This document shows, piece by piece, positions 1 through 11,220 of a stretch of DNA of 45,360 nt; the first letter of the stretch is position 1; each line of letters opens with the position of its first letter. The translations under genes were made by a program, and so were the position numbers. A model generated the notes under the pieces. It was not told where the DNA came from. It did not search any database and worked only from the letters and a program-made list of their open reading frames with translations. Source of the stretch: Smittium culicis (taxonomy: Eukaryota > Kickxellomycota > Harpellomycetes > Harpellales > Legeriomycetaceae). The stretch covers positions 1 through 45,360 of the forward strand of contig LSSN01001162.1 of the NCBI GenBank assembly GCA_001970855.1, written 5' to 3'.

Positions 1-1992
1 TCAACAATCATTCCTGACATGGAACAGGGTTTTTTCAAATGTTTGCAATGTGATTGGGCAACTATTGTTCCTTTAGATCGTGGGATTATTTTACAGCCAA
101 CAAGATGTGGAAACCCAGATTGTTCAGCAAATGATACTATGGAGCTTATGCATAACCGTTCTATATTTGCAGATAAACAAACGTGTAGACTACAAGAAAC
201 TCCAGATATGATACCAGATGGCCAAACTCCCCACACTGTTTCCATGGTATTACACGACGAGTTTGTAGATAGCATAAAACCTGGTGATCGATTGGAAATT
301 ACTGGTATTTTCCGTGGCGCCCCTGTCCGTAAAAATCCAACTCATAGGACTGTGCAGGCTTTATACCGCACATACATCGACGTTGTTCATTTAAAAAAAA
401 CTTCTTCAATTAAAGTCCAGCCAGATTTATTAGACGAATTCAACGATACGAGCGCAGCACTTCTATCGAACTTACAAGCAACGGGAATAGGTGGATCAGA
501 CGACAGCTTTGACAGCTGTGAACAAGACAGCGAGTTCCTAGCCAATGAAGAAAGCGAGTTTAGAAAGTTGTCAACTGACCCTAGATTAATGGATATTTTA
601 ACAAGATCATTAGCTCCAAGTATTTATGAGATGGACGCCGTTAAAAAAGGATTACTTCTCCAACTTTTTGGTGGCGAAAGAAAACATCTTAAGAGAACTG
701 GTGCACCGCGTAGTCGTGGTGATATTCATATTTTGCTTATTGGTGACCCTGGTGTGTCCAAATCACAACTTCTCAGCGCTGTTCATACGCTTGCACCACG
801 CGGTATTTATACATCAGGAAAAGGGAGCAGTGCTGTTGGTTTAACTGCATACATTACTCGTGACCCTGATACTAGAGAGCTAGTATTGGAATCCGGAGCT
901 TTAGTTTTGTCAGATGGTGGTATCTGTTGTATTGATGAATTTGACAAAATGTCAGATTCTACAAAATCAATTCTCCATGAAGCCATGGAACAACAAACAG
1001 TATCCATCACTAAAGCAGGTATTATTGCTAGTTTGAATGCGAGAGCAGCTATATTAGCAGCTGCGAACCCTGTGGACTCGAAATGGAATCAGGATATGAG
1101 CATTGTTGAAAATATCAATTTACCGCATTCTCTGATATCTAGATTTGACCTAATTTTTATAGTATTAGACAATGTTGATGAACTTCAAGATCGAAAATTA
1201 GCTAAACATATTGTATCACTTTATATCGACCCTGCTCTTGCATCAGTAGAAGAAGATGATGATGAATCAAGAATCCCGACGATTCCAACCAGTAAGCTTA
1301 CAAGATACATCAACTACGCTAGGCAGAATATCAGACCTACGATCAGCGACGAAGCTGCTCAAGTATTAGTATCTTCATATGTTGAACTGCGCAAACTTGG
1401 ACGCGATTCATCATACTCAAATGGTTATAGCTCTTCAAACAATAAAAGAGTAACTGCAACAACACGCCAGTTGGAATCTATGATTAGGATGTCCGAAGCT
1501 TTGGCAAAAATGAGATTAAGTAACGTAGTTGAAGAAAACGATGTCTCAACAGCTTTTAGCCTAATGCGTGAAGCTCTTCGAGAGAGTGCAACAGATCCTA
1601 GAACAGGGTTGATAGATTTGGATTTGTTGAATACTGGTTTCGCAGCTAGTGATAGAAGACAACTTGATGCTATTAAACAGGAAGTAAAGAAGATGATCAT
1701 GGGTTCGTCTAATGGTAATAAACAATCTGGTCAAGCAAGTAGCAATAACTACCAAGGCTCAGAAGGAATTGGGTCGCTATCAGGAGGTGTAAACCAATCA
1801 GATGATAGCAATATTCAATCATATCAGGCATGGTATGATAAGTTAAGTAATCAAAGTTCTGTACCTGTCGGATCGAGACTTTTCGATCAAGTGATCAGAG
1901 AACTTGAAACTGAAGGAATTGTACAAATCTCGGGGCATGGGCGTAACGCTTTTATTATCCCTAAACAATCGTCATTCACATCAAACTTTTGA
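1..1992 (+). CDS. MCM4: DNA replication licensing factor MCM4 (5' partial)
   Basis: Subunit 4 of the hexameric MCM2-7 helicase that unwinds DNA at replication forks in the nucleus. The reading frame is open from base 1 (S-T-I-I-P-D before the first visible Met at 19), so the gene begins outside the window and roughly the first 270-300 residues are missing. Numbering from Met-19: a CX2C-X18-CX4C zinc finger (C8, C11, C30, C35), an OB-fold ending in TYIDVVH, a Walker A motif GDPGVSKS (242-249), a Walker B CIDEFD with D306/E307, and the arginine finger SRFD (R375). The AAA+ core is followed by a Ser/Asn/Gly-rich linker and a C-terminal winged helix. The diagnostic stretch FADKQ...LQETPD...PDGQTPH fits MCM4 better than other MCM paralogues. 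No intron is visible in this part. The stop is TGA at 1990-1992. Family assignment is very secure. Confidence 0.96.
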   Translation, partial: STIIPDMEQGFFKCLQCDWATIVPLDRGIILQPTRCGNPDCSANDTMELMHNRSIFADKQTCRLQETPDMIPDGQTPHTVSMVLHDEFVDSIKPGDRLEITGIFRGAPVRKNPTHRTVQALYRTYIDVVHLKKTSSIKVQPDLLDEFNDTSAALLSNLQATGIGGSDDSFDSCEQDSEFLANEESEFRKLSTDPRLMDILTRSLAPSIYEMDAVKKGLLLQLFGGERKHLKRTGAPRSRGDIHILLIGDPGVSKSQLLSAVHTLAPRGIYTSGKGSSAVGLTAYITRDPDTRELVLESGALVLSDGGICCIDEFDKMSDSTKSILHEAMEQQTVSITKAGIIASLNARAAILAAANPVDSKWNQDMSIVENINLPHSLISRFDLIFIVLDNVDELQDRKLAKHIVSLYIDPALASVEEDDDESRIPTIPTSKLTRYINYARQNIRPTISDEAAQVLVSSYVELRKLGRDSSYSNGYSSSNNKRVTATTRQLESMIRMSEALAKMRLSNVVEENDVSTAFSLMREALRESATDPRTGLIDLDLLNTGFAASDRRQLDAIKQEVKKMIMGSSNGNKQSGQASSNNYQGSEGIGSLSGGVNQSDDSNIQSYQAWYDKLSNQSSVPVGSRLFDQVIRELETEGIVQISGHGRNAFIIPKQSSFTSNF

Positions 1993-4744
1993 GCAAATTT
2001 CAAAACTATACTGGTCACAATTTCTAAAAATTATTCATTTTTTTTATTTTTCTTCGTATTTAATAGCCTTCTAAATCAACTGATACCATATAAATATAGT
2101 AATATTCAAAAATTGCACTACATTAGCCCTTTCCCGTTCAACACTCTTTAAATTAGCGAATTTAATGATTCGACTATGATCTACAAGTAAATATATTATT
2201 TGATACTACTCTCGAGCTAACCAGTAATTTTTAAGGCCTCGGAGTTAAAATATTTTAATTCAACACAATTGGCTATATTTGGTAGACCAAAAATAGCCTA
2301 CCGCCCATGAAAGGGTTAAATAATTAAAAAAAAGTTGAACAGCGTAAATAAGAAAATTACTTTACCAAAACGAAACAAATTAGTAAGATACTATATACTT
2401 TAATCAAGGCTAACTTAATTCTAAATAGCTAATCTTGAATTAATTTGCCAAATCTAGAGCAATTATAAAAGAAAGATAGTCCTGCTTAAATTAATACCCA
2501 TTTAGATAAATAACGTCAGTGTAAAATTGATTTAAAATAATATTTGTTTTTATTTTATATTCAATATTATTATTAGCTAAATTTGTAAAAATAAGAGCAC
2601 TTACACAATAACTCAAAATATCTTGCCTCAAATTAGTATCAAGTAAAAATAATGTTATATTTGGCAGATAATTTTTTCTATTAAAATAACTTTAGTCTAC
2701 ATCTAACTAAAATTTTACAAAATTTTATTAAATCGAAGTATAATTTTTTCTTGCGAGAAATATACCTAAAAAATAGAAATGTACCAAACATTAAAATATT
2801 GTTTTAAAAAAAATTCTAGTGAACTTTACTGTAGTTCTAGCAGTTTCATACCCACTATGAATATGTCCAAAGGGAACAATAATCATTAATACTTGGATAT
2901 TTTAACAATCGGTGAGATGAATGTCATCAAAAATCATTGCAGTTTCCAGCTTAATAATTTTTTAAGCTAGGAATTTTGGTCGTATCATAACAATTCTGGA
3001 AACCATAAAGTAACGTAAACCATCTAGACATAAAAAAATTGTAAAGTTTGTGTAATATATAAAAGATACTATCCCAATTCAAATAAATTCCTCTGGTGCT
3101 CTACCGCAAATCTATCTGAAGATATTGGGATCAATCTGCCAGTCGAAAGATCCCCCCTGATATAGCTTCAGTTATTGTAAATGTCTAAATAAACAAGTAC
3201 TCGTGTAATACAGCTTACTCTAACAAAATCGAATTCGTTGAAGTAAATGTCGATTTTTTAAAAAGGTTCAGTAAATGTGAATTTTATAAAACATAAGCCT
3301 TGATTAAAAAATTTGTACAATTTTCAAACTCATACACTTTTATAAAAAATATTATAGCTTTCATACATCAAACTTATCTTTTGAAGCGCAAAATAAACCT
3401 TCAAGAAAGTAGGTAGGTTAAATAAAGTTGATTTTAAGTCATTTTATTATTACAAATACTAAGGGGAAGCCTGGTTAGTGATAATAAATTGAAATTTAGG
3501 GCGTGGTTTACTAATTTAATTTAATTTAATTTAGTAAATAAATTTATATAAAGCTGTAGTAAACTTACTATTGACTATAAAAAAAATTTCATTCTTAGAT
3601 ATAAATTAAATCTTCAAATCGGGGTTAAACCCAATTCAAATGTCTTTTGCTATTCTATTAAAGGCATATTTATACTTTTTAAAATAAATTTATATACTAC
3701 ACTAATAAAACTGATTGTAGTAATTATATTTTTTAAGGCGTTATAATAATAGATATATTTTTTACTAACTAAAAAAATTATAAACAGAGATAATTTAATA
3801 TGCATATTTTATTTTATTTAATTTTATGTTAATGTAAATATAATAATAGAGAGGATTTAGGTAAATATATGCGAATTTTTTAAAATAAATAAGAGTTAAA
3901 TAATAGTAAAAGATATTTTTTGATGTGAGAATAGGTGTATAAAAACGATAGAGGTGATTTAATATCCTAGACAGTTACAGCTTTAGTCTAGTTAGCGAAT
4001 TTCTCATTCAAACAGTTTTAGCGATAAATATTTTATATATCTTTGCAAGGTAATGTGTTTTAATCCATCACTGTGTACATAATGGCGAAATAATAGGAAT
4101 ATACAAGGTTCTATACTATTCAAATCAATAAAAATTTAATTCTATAGCATAGCCCAAATAAAAATATAAGGGTGCTTGGTGTAATATCCCAGGATAGAAA
4201 TAATATATGGCAAGTTTTTTTGTACTATTTTTCAGATTCATCATTTTTATCGAAAAAGGTTTAATTTTTTTTTTTTTTTTCGGTATTTTTGTTTTGATAT
4301 ATATAAATCAACATGGAATAATGTTTTTAAAGTTTTGTGGCAGATATACTTCTTTATTTTACAGAGTAAAATAAATTTTGAATTTCAATTATGTCTTATG
4401 TGAACGAATCTTCGATATAGTTTTGGAAATGCAAGTTTAAATAAAACCTAGCATTAAAAGCGTTTTAAACTGTAACGTAGAGGCTTTTTATTTTTTATCT
4501 TTGTTTTTTAAGTGAAACTGAATTGCGTTTAGCACTGAATAGTTCATTTTTTTGGCGATGGATATATTTATTGTTGAATTGAATTAATGAATTTATATTC
4601 ATAGCTATTAAAGAGTCCTAAAATTTCTGAATTCGAATTTTCCATTATATGAGAGTCTAATAAGCGTTCAAAGAGTATTTACGCATTGGTTATTTAAATA
4701 TAATTAAATTTACTACTAGAGGAATTGAATATATTAAAAATATT
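1993..4744. other. AT-rich intergenic region, tail-to-tail between MCM4 and the bHLH gene
   Basis: MCM4 (+) and the bHLH gene (-) converge here, so the flanks should hold both 3' UTRs. Apart from the MITE at 2123-2319 I see no gene. Low-complexity items are a TTTAA run near 3512-3535 and a run of 16 T at 4265-4280. A slightly less AT-rich patch at about 3090-3180 has a short coding-like stretch on the minus strand (GDLSTGRLIPISSDRFAVEH) that ends in a stop; I cannot assign it. Confidence 0.6.
2123..2319 (-). mobile_element. TTAA-flanked MITE, copy A (piggyBac-like ends)
   Basis: About 197 bp, bounded by TTAG (a mutated TTAA) plus CCCTTTC at the left and GAAAGGG plus TTAA at the right. It lies in the reverse orientation relative to copies B and C. 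Its internal sequence matches copy D best (a shared TTGGCTATAT.TGGT.GA.CAAAAATAG block). It has no coding capacity. TTAA target duplications with CCC...GGG ends are the hallmark of piggyBac elements; assignment rests on the ends only. Confidence 0.7.
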
Positions 4745-6645
4745 TTAGTGATTAATAAAAATATTACTTATTTCTTTGCTTTGAGGGTTAAAATTCAAAA
4801 ATTGCTGGTTATTTATAGTATCGTTAGTTTTAATTTCAGTCGAGTCGAATAGAAGTGCTGTAGGAGCATCTTTGTTGTGAGATTTATAGCTATTTTGAAA
4901 CCCATTATCCAGATTGTTTGATGATGGAGTCAATAAGTATGAAAAGTCAGGAAATTCCTGGTTAGATTCGTTGGTAGTGGATTCACTAAACACTCCATTT
5001 TTATCAAAGGAAATAGTGTCTGGTTTGAATTCTTTTGTTTCAAATTGAAAATTTTCCGAGTTTAAAAATCCAAGATTTATATTTTGAAAATTGGTATCCA
5101 TAGTTTTTGCTGTATTTGTTGTAGAAACGCTGTCGTTAGAAGATTTGTGCTTTTTGAAAGATTCTTTATTTTCAAATTCGTATAATCCTGATCTTGGAGA
5201 TCTTAGCTTATCCTTATAGATGACATCACCTGTGTTTGTAATTTTAGATAGGTCTATTTCCTTTTCTGTATGGTCTAACATTGAAAAAATTTGAATCGCA
5301 GAATCTGTTTTAATCATATTTTCACCCAAGAATGGACAATTATCGTTATTAGAAAAGTTATTGCTATGGTTATTGATATCTAAACTGAAATCAAATTCTG
5401 GATGAAAAGCAATATTGTTTTTTTTCGTGTACTCATTGTTTCCATTATCCAGGCCAGGCAGTGAGCTAAAGTCTGATAGTGGATCTAATTGTAGCACTTT
5501 GTAATCAAAAAAGTCGTTTTGAGACTGGTTCATTATTTGAGGTTGGTTGGATGCCACTCTAGCCTTAAGGGGTATATTTGACGAGTCCATTGATTGTGGT
5601 AAGTAGCCGTCACTAAATACCGTATTTTGGTATGTGCAGGGGTTAAATTCTTTAAAGCTGTCCTGATTCTCATTGTGTAATCCTACGGTAATCTGGTCTT
5701 TTACTTTTCGATCCTCTGAAAGTTGTTCCGAATTATAAGCAGACTTAATATTGGAGTTTTTTGAGGCTTTAAATCTGCCGGAATTATTTATGTTTTTGCT
5801 TCTATTGGCTTTTAATAATGATTCAAAGCTTGAGTTTGGTTTATTTCCGTTCAAAAAACCATTTCCATTGATGTTGATATTTGTGAAGTTTGAGGCTGGT
5901 ACAGATTTAATATAATTAGACATATGCTGTGTTTGTAAGTTTTGGGGGATCTGGCGATCCATATTTAATGGTAAGAATCCCATCTGTTGGTGAGTTATAT
6001 CTCCGCTATATGGGAATATTTTATTCATGCCCTTAGATAGGGGCCCAGAATTTCTATATTCCATCAGCTCTAATTCCAAATATGAAATGTTTTTAGTTAA
6101 GCTTTCAATATACTCTTTTGCTTTTTGCATTATAAATACAGTAGACGGTTTTGACATCTTTAAAGATGGAATGACATCTTTAAGATCAAATAAAACCTTT
6201 CTTTGGTGGTGTCTCCTCTATAAAAAAAAATCAGTATAAAAATTTTAGAACAAAGATAAAATGATTATCGAAGTATCATACTTTAAAATAATAAAAAAAA
6301 ATCACCTTTTTCTCAAGTTCGTTGTGATTAAGTCTATTTTTCCTAAAGAAAATATATCATTGGTTTTAAATAAGACAATAAGGCAATTAAATTAAAACTA
6401 AATTAAACTATATAATATAATAATAATTCAATAAAAATATTTATTCACTTTGGCCTGGGTTTGTTCTGAGGGATATTTTTGTTTGGTATTTTTGAAGTTT
6501 TTTGAGTTTTTAAATTACATTCCATTGGATCTACCAAGGTTTTTTTCGATTCTATTGCGCTATATACTCCTAAACTTGTTAAAAGCTTGTTATCTTGGTG
6601 ATCAGTATTGATATTTTGTATATCCAGCGGGCTTTCAGTTGACAT
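4745..6645 (-). CDS. bHLH transcription factor, Max/Myc-like (three exons)
   Basis: Exons are 6645-6449, 6342-6306 and 6217-4745 (introns 106 and 88 bp, GT-AG, phases consistent), giving 568 residues. The bHLH lies at about residues 67-120. The basic region N-R-L-N-H-N-E-L-E-K-K-R-R carries the H5-E9-R13 pattern (H72, E76, R80) that contacts CACGTG-type E-boxes. Helix 1 (HHQRKVLFDLKDVIPSLK) and helix 2 (SKPSTVFIMQKAKEYIESL) follow the Max/Myc consensus, and helix 2 runs into a short amphipathic extension rather than a long leucine zipper. The remaining roughly 440 residues are Asn/Ser-rich and acidic, as in fungal activation domains. The 37-nt middle exon encodes most of the basic region; exon 1 alone reads into a stop just past its donor. 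The target genes cannot be told from sequence. E-box binding is inferred from the three contact residues. Confidence 0.85.
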
Positions 6646-7651
6646 AATAATTTTATCTCAACAAAATCTTTTCAATTTTTTTGATGATATAAAATTTATA
6701 GATAATAATTGGGGTATTATAGGCAATGAATAACGAATAAATAAAAAAACAAATTTCACTTCAAAAAAGAAAAAAAAAAATTTAAAGCAGAAATAATAAT
6801 AATCCCTCCACAGAAAAATAATTTGTTATTTGTTATAATTTGCTGTGATATTTCCGGGCCAAATATTTCTAAAGTAAGAGTTCTGTAGAAAAAATAAAAA
6901 AATTCTAGTGTTTTGTCGTTATAATATATCCCAGTATATTTAATGAAAAACAGTTTTTAGAAAGAAAAAAATATATACATATATACAGTAAAATAAATCT
7001 ATAAGTTTAAGGAAAAGCTAAAAAGTTTCATTTGTTGGAGTGAATTGTTTTTAAAAGTTTTGTACAAAATCAAGTGTTTACTTTAAATCTTTATAGTACT
7101 AAGTTTCCCTTATTTGATAGTATACTTAATCATAGAAGATTAGTTCATATACCGAAAATAACTTTGAAAGAGAAGAAAATAAGCGGGCTTTTGGCCAACA
7201 TTTATACAGTTTACTTACTCTTATTTTTAACACGACAAAAATAAAGTAAGCTGGAAATAGAATAGGAATTTAATGCATTAACCAATATATATCATTTTCA
7301 TTATATCATCAAGTTTAATATCGCTCATTAATTAAAATATATTAGAATTTTGATATACAAACTATTAAGCGATAAATATTAAATAATAAAATGCCATGAG
7401 TTTATTTTATTTTTAATATATTCAATTATTTACAGTTTATTATATATGCCATACAATTAATAGTTAATGCCCCCTCAATGAATAAGTTTGTATTTTTTAA
7501 TTTAAAAAAATTAAACTCCATAATTCAAGAAATTATAACATACACTGTCACTTTTAAAATTTTAAAGCAATTGTTTGGAATTATTTTATAATTAATTTAA
7601 ATAATTTTTTTATTAGATAATTTTTTTTAAATACTAATAATTGGTTTATTT

Positions 7652-8325
7652 ATGTCCGGTAAATTAAATTATGGGGATAAGGTATATAATCAATTGATTG
7701 GCAACTTTATAAGGGTTATTTAGCGTATACCCTGTATTAATGAAAGATCGTTGGAATTATCCATTAAATCAAGATTGGTTGGAGAATTTACTAAAGGACG
7801 CGGGATGGAAGTATAACGAGGAGGCATTAAATGGATTTTATTTGATGAAATTTCAATAATCTGAATTGAAAGGTTTTTTTATAGTTTAAGTCTCATAGCC
7901 GATTTCCATCAATTTAGTAACAACGTAAATGCTAATTAGTGGCGGAGACTAGATTTAATTTAAGAAGCTATACTTTAATGGGTATAAGAAAAATCATTCT
8001 AGTACAAGGCTTCTTTTTTACAGAATGTAATTAACCCTTTCAGGGGCGGTAGGTTTTTTTTTTGAACTGCCAGAACTATCCAACCAAATAACAATATGAT
8101 AAATTAATATAAGATATTAATAAATTATTGGACGATAATATTTATATATCCAATAACTAATCAATAAATTATTTATTATCCAATTATGATTTTAAATTAA
8201 GTATGAGAGCTTTGGCCCCGGAAAGGGTTAAAGAATATATCTTACGTGCTGCTAATCTGTTTGTTGCTCATTTTAAATCTTATATTAATACTTTATCTGT
8301 TGATATATTAGATAAATTAAGTTAA
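7652..8325 (+). pseudogene. Unidentified gene remnant with exon-like pieces, interrupted by MITE B
   Basis: Several fragments stand out from the AT-rich background. ATG 7652 opens MSGKLNYGDK followed by AAG|GTATAT, a donor-like site. A 39-codon open stretch at 7740-7859 (MKDRWNYPLN...DAGWKYNEEALNGFYLMKF) has coding-like composition. A third fragment ends at 8325 (EYILRAANLFVAHF...SVDILDKLS, stop 8323-8325) and begins exactly at the right edge of MITE B. Left of the MITE is a pyrimidine tract ending TTTTTTACAG|AATGTAA. I do not recognise the protein, and no continuous model joins all pieces: a stop follows the middle fragment and the first candidate intron would be only about 47 bp. It may be a decayed gene or TE debris. 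Confidence 0.3.
8031..8231 (+). mobile_element. TTAA-flanked MITE, copy B (piggyBac-like ends)
   Basis: About 201 bp with perfect TTAA at both sides and CCCTTTC...GAAAGGG ends. Left end TTAACCCTTTCAGGGGCGGT; the internal GAACTGCCA...ATCCAACCAAA block is shared with copy C. No open reading frame of note. B and C form one subfamily, A and D the other. Confidence 0.78.
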
Positions 8326-10191
8326 AATATATCAATAATAATTCCAATACAGATAATTTAATAATATTAAAGTATGAAAATATATATAATCTTTAATCAT
8401 TTAATAAAAAATCAATATGTTGTTAGAATTGCTATTTAAGTACAATCAACTAATAAAAATACAAAACAAAGCTATTAGAAGTGCTCTTATTACTATTTTT
8501 GGCTATTAATACAAAATATTGTTATTTTTGCGAAGCGAATATTCAACAGAAGCCTAGCACACTATAGAAAGTTAAGATTAAATATATGTGTCAATACTGA
8601 AGTGAATGTCAAATTTTTTAAGTGCCTATATGGTATTTATTAATATATGGCTATTGAATTAAAGTTTTTTTAAATTCCATTTGCTAAGTGTTTAATAATG
8701 ATTTTTTTTACAAAAATAGAATAATATACTCTCGATTCAATTAAAATATTTTTAGTTTGACTTTTTAAAATAGCCTAATATTTAATATGGCTAATGCCAA
8801 GTAAAATATAAAGTTTTTAATGTAGAATAAATGGTTAGTAATATATTATGCTGATCTAGTGTGTTTTTTTAAATCAAAGAACCAAATAAATTTGAATCAA
8901 GAAATTTAATTTTATCAATCATATAATTTAAAAAAGGAAATTTAATCGAGTAAATAAAATATAAATAGCAATAGTAAGGTTTGCCATATATTATGCGTAA
9001 GGTTTTTTTATCTGAAATAAATTTTATGAGTTATCACAACATAATTTCAGAATGAGTTATTTCTAATGCTAAAAATTGAGAATTATGGTAAAATATAGTT
9101 TTATAAATATATATAGCTAAACAAAAAAAATGTAACCAGCGATTTTTATGCTATAATAAAACATTGATTTATTACACAGCTGATAGAAATATTAAATAAA
9201 AATTATAAGTAATTTTTTCTATAAAAATTGGATGAATTAATAATTACAAAATCCTGAATATATTCAGCAATGTAATTATAAATTTATAATTGAAGATGGC
9301 CAAAAAAAGTAGGATAAAATATGCCGAAAAGTGTATATTATGATCCTAAAGATTCAGAAAATTATATATGAGGGTTTATACTTAAAATTCAATTAAGCTT
9401 ATACAAGATCGTTTCTAGTCGCAGATATTTAGTAATTATATATTTAAAATTTAGTATAATTGAAGTGGTGGGATCAATTATATTTATTTTAGAATGTAGA
9501 GCTGGAGTAATTCCTAAGTTGAGATATACAACGTATAAATAAGCATATGTGTACTCCTCAATAATATCCAATGTAAATATTGATTTCTGTATTTTATTTT
9601 ATTTTTTTTGAGTCAAATTTATGGTTATATTCTTAGGTTTTTAGGTTTATGCTTTTTATATCCAAAATTCAACATATTATCATCTACAAGTAGATGAAAG
9701 TTACATATATTTAAATTTATCTAGTATTTTTTAAGCCTTATCAAATTTTTCAAAAGTATATAGTGATTTATTATTATTGTATTTTGAAAAATAGCTAGCC
9801 ATAATCCCATATAACATTTTAGTCTATTGTGTTTAGTAAACTCTCTGAGGCAGAAAAAAAGCATTTTATCCTAGACTTTAAATGCATTAAAGGTTAATAA
9901 TATTTAAACCGTAATTGAATAGTTGTATTATAAAATGTAAAAAATTTAATAGGTTGGTATTATTCAAGAATTTTGTATCTTAGAAAGGCTATTATAATAA
10001 GCTTTACTGAGATCGCATGGTTAGTAGGGCTTGAAGATAGGGAATAAATGTAGATTTGTTAAAAAATATCATTATTGTTTAATGATACATCATATAGAAT
10101 TTAAAGTTGGTAACGATTATAGAAGGCTTTTCTTGGGGCGGTTAGTTTTTACAGAGACATCGTATTAACCTCTATACCCACACATGAATTA

Positions 10192-10390
10192 TTAACCCTT
10201 TCACGGGCGGTTGGCCTTTTTTGAACTACCAAAATTATCCAACCAAACGACAGCATGATAAATAAATTTAAGATAGTAATAAATTACTGGATGATAAATT
10301 ATAAATATCGAATAACAAATAAATATAATATGGCTTATCCAATTTCAATTTTTAAATAAGCTTAAGAGTGCTTGCCTCGGAAAGGGTTAA
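10192..10390 (+). mobile_element. TTAA-flanked MITE, copy C (piggyBac-like ends)
   Basis: About 199 bp, TTAA on both sides, left end TTAACCCTTTCACGGGCGGT, right end CGGAAAGGGTTAA. It is alignable to copy B along most of its length (TATCCAACCAAA, ATGATAAAT.AA, and a GCTTAAGAG/GTATGAGAG block near the right end). Non-coding. Confidence 0.78.
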
Positions 10391-11220
10391 ACAGTCAAAA
10401 GATTGTCGGATCTATAGATAAAATCGTCAGTTAACTATTTAGTATATAACCTTTTATTATTACAACAGCTTTACATGATTAAAATGCTTCTAAAGCAGCG
10501 ATTTAGAAATAATACTAGTCCTTTAATGAGACGTGCTAATATTCAAAAAATTTATAGGCCCAATATCTATGTTATATTGAATTTAACACATATCTTGTAA
10601 TTAAATTTGCTTATCAAGACAGAAAGGATAAATTTTTTGAGGACTTTAAACTTAAAAAATAGTGTTGACAGAAATTTAAAGTTTGAATGTAAATGAGTAT
10701 ATCTAACTGATAAATATTGTGATTAAAGATATAGAAAGTAAAAGCCGTTTATTTAAATGCAAATATAATATTACCAGATAGAGGCCTAAAGCAGCAATTG
10801 ATAATCTAATTGTTAATGCTGTTACGAAAATTTCGATTTACGCAAAAATGCTAACCTAGGAATTTATCCAGTGCGAGTTAAAGTTAGCTTTCGGGTATTT
10901 TTATTGGCATTGATCGTTTGGCATATAGCCAATAAGTGTATATTACACCATCTGATTAAACTGAGCGAAATAATATTGAATAAATAACGACAATTGATTC
11001 CTTTCGGTTAAATTTAGGAACATATGATTTGATAAACTAGAATAGTTGTTATATGAAACTAGTAATGATTGGCTATATATTCCCCAGTTTGTTGGTGCAT
11101 TTAGAAAATTTTTTTTACAAAATTTATGTAGAAAGCTTATGTTGAAGTGATTAATTTATAAAATTAAATCTTTAAAACTTTGATAAACATTCAATTCAAA
11201 GTAATTATATTATAGCCAAG

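Larger units (their letters stand above)
6646..11220. other. 4.6-kb head-to-head intergenic region (bHLH promoter, debris, Trf4-like promoter)
   Basis: The two flanking genes diverge, so their promoters lie at the two ends. The interior is very AT-rich and contains MITE copies B and C and a cluster of short coding-like fragments at 7650-8330. Another 38-codon open stretch starts at ATG 10484 (MLLKQRFRNN...), with no recognisable family. A short phrase at about 8450-8500 (KIQNKAIRSA) recalls the post-RT region of LINEs but is too short to call. Confidence 0.5.

Noticed and set aside
9389..9571. 60-codon minus-strand ORF
   Set aside because: Ile/Tyr/Leu-rich translation of AT-rich DNA with no motif.
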